A DNA stretch of 7,126 nt from Bdellovibrio sp. (GTDB lineage: Bacteria > Bdellovibrionota > Bdellovibrionia > Bdellovibrionales > Bdellovibrionaceae). The stretch spans positions 1-7,126 of the forward strand of contig PSRN01000001.1 of NCBI GenBank assembly GCA_003176075.1. Reading direction: 5' to 3'. Positions 4,258 to 7,126 of this stretch are shown here, piece after piece. Each line of letters starts with the position of its first letter. Position 1 is the first letter of the stretch. A program made the translations under genes and the position numbers. The notes under the pieces were generated by a model that was not told where the DNA came from, ran no database searches, and saw only the letters and a list, made by a program, of their open reading frames with translations.

Positions 4258-6615
4258 ATGAAAAATCAAGGAAGATCAGCGAATTCCAAGTCGGTGCTTT
4301 CAGCACCTCCGCAGACCAAGTCGGTGCTTTCAGCACCTCGCATTCTCCGACTGATCATGACCGCCAGTCTGGTCCTGAGCTTTACGGCCGGTTCATCCGT
4401 GAGCGTCGCGCAAGATGACTTGGATGACAATTTTCCGCCGCCGCCACCGCCGCCGGGCCTGCCTGGCCTTACCGGCAAATCATCGCCAGGTTCCAAGCTT
4501 GGGGGAGACAAAGGGAAAGCCGATGAGAACAGCGCCCTGAGTCCCGACCAAAAAGAGAAATTCTCCAAAGCGCCGATCGAGGATATCACGAGCAAAAACT
4601 TTCCTGAAACCATCGACTCCTTTGACTTTCCCAACGCCGATATCCAGGACATCGTCAAAGCCATTTCCGAGCTCACCGGCAAAAATTTTATTATCGATTC
4701 CGGCGTCCATGGCAAGATCACCATCATCGCGCCGAGCAAGATTAGCGTCGCCGAGGCTTACAAAGCTTTTCTTTCGGCTCTCGCCATCAACGGCTTCGCC
4801 ATTGTTCCCAGCGGGCAGTTCTTAAAAATCCGCAGCGCCCGCAACGCCCAACGGGACGGCATTGAGACCTATTCGGGAAATTATTATCCCACCGCCGATC
4901 AAATGGTGACCAAAATCTTTCACTTGAAACACATTCAAGCCGATGTCGTGAACCGCGAACTCCGCATGCTGCAATCCAAAGACGGCGAGATTTCAATTTA
5001 TCCGCCGACAAATTCGCTCCTCATTTCAGACTACGGCTCCAACATCGACCGGATCAGCCGCATTCTCGCGCAATTGGACGTTCCCGGCTTTGAAGACCAA
5101 CTTGAGGTCATTCGTGTCCATTATGCCAAGGCCAAAGACATGGCCGAATTGATAAATAAAATCATCAACAAGGGGGAAAAGAGTCCCCAAGGCGCCCCAG
5201 GAACTTTCTCCGCCGGCGTGCCGCGCTTCGGGCAACCCAGGGGGGCTGGCGGCAATCAGGGTTCAGCTTACTTTATGGTGATTCCCGAAGACCGCACCAA
5301 CTCACTCATTGTCACCGGCAACAAAGCGGGATTTGAACGCATCAAACGGCTTCTGGCGCAACTGGATCGTCCTTTGGACCCCGGCGAAAGCGGCGACGTT
5401 CACGTTTACTATGTTAAGTACGGCGACGCCGAGAAAATCGCGCAGGTGCTTTCGGGCATCGCCAAGGATGCCGCCCCCAAGCCCGGCGCTGGTGGAGGAG
5501 CCGGCCCCGGGGCGCCAGCGCCCGTCGTTTCACCGGTCACCGGCGTGCAAGCGGCGACCAATGAAATATTTGGCGGCGACGTGAAAATCACCGCCGATAA
5601 AGGCACCAACAGCCTGGTGATTTTGGCGAGCAAACAGGACTATGAAAGGGTTCTGGATATCTTAAACAAACTCGATATCCGGCGCGATCAAGTCTACGTC
5701 GAGGCGATCATCATGGAAATCAGCGGCAACGATACAAGTGATTACTCACTCGGGTATTTCCAATACATCGGCAACAACGGCTTTAGGGCCGGCTTTAATG
5801 GCATTGGAACAGACACCTTGAACGGTCTTTTGAATCCTTTCGGCGGGCAGGGGGCGATATTACCGTTTGGCGGAGGGGCCCCCATCACGATCACCCCCAT
5901 CACTCCCACTGGCCAAGGAACGCCCATCACCATTCCTTCACTTTTGGGCTTTCTCAACTTTTTGAAAGTCACAAGGAATACGAATATCTTATCGACGCCT
6001 TCGCTTCTCACCATGGACGCGCAAGAAGGTAAGATTTCAGTGGGAGACAAAATCGTCACCGGGACATCCACAACCTCCGCGACGGGGTCTGTACCGGTCA
6101 CCACGCCCACATTCGAAGACGCCAATATCGAGCTTAAAGTGAAGCCCTTTATCTCCAGTCAGGATCGCAATATTCGCATGGAACTGAAGGCCTCGGTCAA
6201 ACAGCCCTCGCAGGCCATTACGCCGCCGGCCCTGCAGGCCTCGAGTCAACCCCTCGCGACCCGCTCGATTGAAACCAATATCATCGTCCACCATGGTGAC
6301 ACGGCGGTGCTGGGCGGGCTAATGAAGGAAAATGAACTCGAGCAGGTCACCAAGGTTCCTCTACTTGGCGACATCCCCATTCTCGGTTGGCTCTTTAAAT
6401 CCAGAAACGTCAAGAAAGACAAAACCAACTTGGTGATGTTCCTAACGCCTAAAATTGTCCGCGACGACCAGGATCAACGGGGGCTTCTCCAGTCTAAGAC
6501 CGACGAGCGCCTCAACTATATCAAAAACCGCGGCGGCCAAGATCCCTTTGGCGATAAAATGGACGAGATCGGGAAGGTCCGCACTGGCCAACCGGTGAAG
6601 AGTCAGGTAAAATAA
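4258..6615 (+). CDS. gspD: Type II secretion system outer-membrane secretin GspD
   Basis: GspD multimers form the outer-membrane channel for folded T2SS substrates. The 785-residue product has an unusually long basic N-region (1-31) containing KSVLSAP twice, a signal-peptide core (about 32-50) with likely cleavage after A51 (SVSVA-QDD), a linker with seven prolines (60-66), N0 (about 119-197, SFDFPNADIQDIVKAISELTG), N1 (212-277), N2 (281-372) and N3 (378-474) ring domains, and the secretin core (about 475-738). The core carries QVYVEAIIMEI, NILSTPSLLTMDAQEGKISVGDKI and the C-terminal signature VPLLGDIPILGWLF (700-713) followed by TNLVMFLTPKIVR. N3 holds a Gly/Ala/Pro-rich insertion (408-426), and a TPIT-rich stretch (541-560) precedes IPSLLGFLNFLKV. 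No lipobox is present, so it is not a lipoprotein. gspE follows after 4 bp. The start at 4258 rests on AAGGAAGG. Confidence 0.97.
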   Translation: MKNQGRSANSKSVLSAPPQTKSVLSAPRILRLIMTASLVLSFTAGSSVSVAQDDLDDNFPPPPPPPGLPGLTGKSSPGSKLGGDKGKADENSALSPDQKEKFSKAPIEDITSKNFPETIDSFDFPNADIQDIVKAISELTGKNFIIDSGVHGKITIIAPSKISVAEAYKAFLSALAINGFAIVPSGQFLKIRSARNAQRDGIETYSGNYYPTADQMVTKIFHLKHIQADVVNRELRMLQSKDGEISIYPPTNSLLISDYGSNIDRISRILAQLDVPGFEDQLEVIRVHYAKAKDMAELINKIINKGEKSPQGAPGTFSAGVPRFGQPRGAGGNQGSAYFMVIPEDRTNSLIVTGNKAGFERIKRLLAQLDRPLDPGESGDVHVYYVKYGDAEKIAQVLSGIAKDAAPKPGAGGGAGPGAPAPVVSPVTGVQAATNEIFGGDVKITADKGTNSLVILASKQDYERVLDILNKLDIRRDQVYVEAIIMEISGNDTSDYSLGYFQYIGNNGFRAGFNGIGTDTLNGLLNPFGGQGAILPFGGGAPITITPITPTGQGTPITIPSLLGFLNFLKVTRNTNILSTPSLLTMDAQEGKISVGDKIVTGTSTTSATGSVPVTTPTFEDANIELKVKPFISSQDRNIRMELKASVKQPSQAITPPALQASSQPLATRSIETNIIVHHGDTAVLGGLMKENELEQVTKVPLLGDIPILGWLFKSRNVKKDKTNLVMFLTPKIVRDDQDQRGLLQSKTDERLNYIKNRGGQDPFGDKMDEIGKVRTGQPVKSQVK
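4286..4345 (+). repeat. Two tandem F2 palindromic repeats inside the gspD coding sequence
   Basis: Copy 1 is at 4286-4315 and copy 2 at 4316-4345, an exact 30-bp period with the first 24 bases identical. Each contains the hairpin GGTGCT, loop TTC, AGCACC (4293-4307 and 4323-4337). Thirty bases is ten codons, so the frame is kept and the peptide KSVLSAP appears twice (residues 11-17 and 21-27). Dropping both units gives a normal-looking signal peptide start, SANS-RLIMTASLVLSF or nearly so. Confidence 0.85.
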
Positions 6616-6619
6616 ACGA

Positions 6620-7126
6620 GTGGCAGCACCCGATTTATCGTCCATTCTAGCCAAAGCCACCAGTCTCAATAATGAACAGGTGGCTTTGATCCTGAACTAT
6701 CCGGCCTCCGGTGGATTTGACAGTATCGGTGAGGCCCTCGCCGCCAGGGATGTCTCCACCGCCGAGGAGATCGTCAGCGAAATCTGCCGCGAGATGGGAC
6801 TTGATTTTATCAAGGACATTCCGGTGAACGATATTTCAGTGGATTTGGTGCGCGACATTCCGATCAACTACGCCAAGGAAAACGTGATCCTCCCTTTCAA
6901 GGAGGACAACGAACAGGTCGTCGTTCTCACCAGCAACCCGATGAATTACCGCTGCCTCGATGACCTGCGGGTGATCTTCGGCAAGAAGACGAAGCCCCTG
7001 ATTTCCACTACGGTGAAAATCCTGGACGCGATCAATCGCGTTTATGAGAAAAGCACGGCCAATCTGGCTGGCCTCGACGAAATTGAGCAAGAGGACTACG
7101 ACCTCGACGATCCCATTGTCGACCTG
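6620..7126 (+). CDS. gspE: Type II secretion ATPase GspE, N-terminal part (3'-partial)
   Basis: GspE is the cytoplasmic ATPase that drives pseudopilus assembly in the T2SS. The frame has a stop at 6608-6610, and the GTG at 6620 is the first possible start, 4 bases after the gspD stop. No strong Shine-Dalgarno is visible (AGG at 6605-6607 is 12 bases away), so translation is probably coupled to gspD. The 169 residues present begin MAAPDLSSILAKA and include the GspE/MshE N-terminal domain (about 58-145) with EICREMGLDFIKDIP, VRDIPINYAKENVILPF, VVVLTSNPMN and ILDAINRVYEKS, then an acidic linker ending DLDDPIVDL at the window edge. The Walker A/B and Asp/His boxes lie beyond the window. Alternatives within the family are PilB- or MshE-type ATPases, but gspC and gspD directly upstream favour GspE. 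Confidence 0.9.
   Translation, partial: MAAPDLSSILAKATSLNNEQVALILNYPASGGFDSIGEALAARDVSTAEEIVSEICREMGLDFIKDIPVNDISVDLVRDIPINYAKENVILPFKEDNEQVVVLTSNPMNYRCLDDLRVIFGKKTKPLISTTVKILDAINRVYEKSTANLAGLDEIEQEDYDLDDPIVDL

Noticed and set aside
4286..4345. Short CRISPR-like array in the gspD 5' end
   Set aside because: The two 30-bp units are directly adjacent with no spacers, lie in a translated region, and no cas genes are present.
4266..4739. 157-residue minus-strand frame opposite gspD
   Set aside because: Shadow of the GC-rich gspD frame; its Gly run is the reverse of the poly-Pro linker and it has no family resemblance.

Overview
This window looks like chromosomal DNA from a Gram-negative, two-membrane bacterium. 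A Bdellovibrio-like or other former-deltaproteobacterial lineage fits best: the type II secretion (T2SS) proteins, the C-terminal half of the first protein and the HNH protein all resemble families I associate with Bdellovibrionota. That placement rests on recall of family style, not on a search.

Layout, all genes on the + strand. (1) 3-1121: the 3' end of a gene for a probable exported or surface protein with a clear EF-hand calcium loop near its C terminus; its start lies before the window. (2) 1112-1687: a non-coding stretch that opens with a decaying array of short CCGG-containing repeats and ends in a strong Shine-Dalgarno. (3) 1688-2957: an HNH-endonuclease-type gene split into two reading frames by a +1-type shift at about 2192-2220. 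(4) 2958-3192: an intergenic gap with a possible terminator and a GC-rich palindrome. (5) 3193 to the window end: gspC, gspD and the start of gspE, the beginning of a T2SS operon. GspC is the inner-membrane clamp protein, GspD the outer-membrane secretin and GspE the cytoplasmic ATPase; together they export folded periplasmic proteins.

The most interesting content is two families of small palindromic repeats between 2192 and 4345. Family 1 (F1, about 26 bp, CGTGGCGGC...GCCGCCCACG) occurs four times: inverted inside the HNH gene exactly where the frame breaks, upstream of gspC, and twice between gspC and gspD. Family 2 (F2, about 30 bp, hairpin core GGTGCY-3 nt-RGCACC) occurs three times: once inverted and apparently nested inside the second gspC-gspD F1 copy, and twice in tandem inside the gspD coding sequence, where it encodes KSVLSAP twice just before the signal peptide. 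The F1 copy in the HNH gene fits a 28-bp insertion that destroys the frame. The 30-bp F2 copies in gspD keep it. The inverted F2 copies flank the gspD ribosome-binding site and could form a long mRNA stem. No transposase or other mobilising gene is visible in the window.
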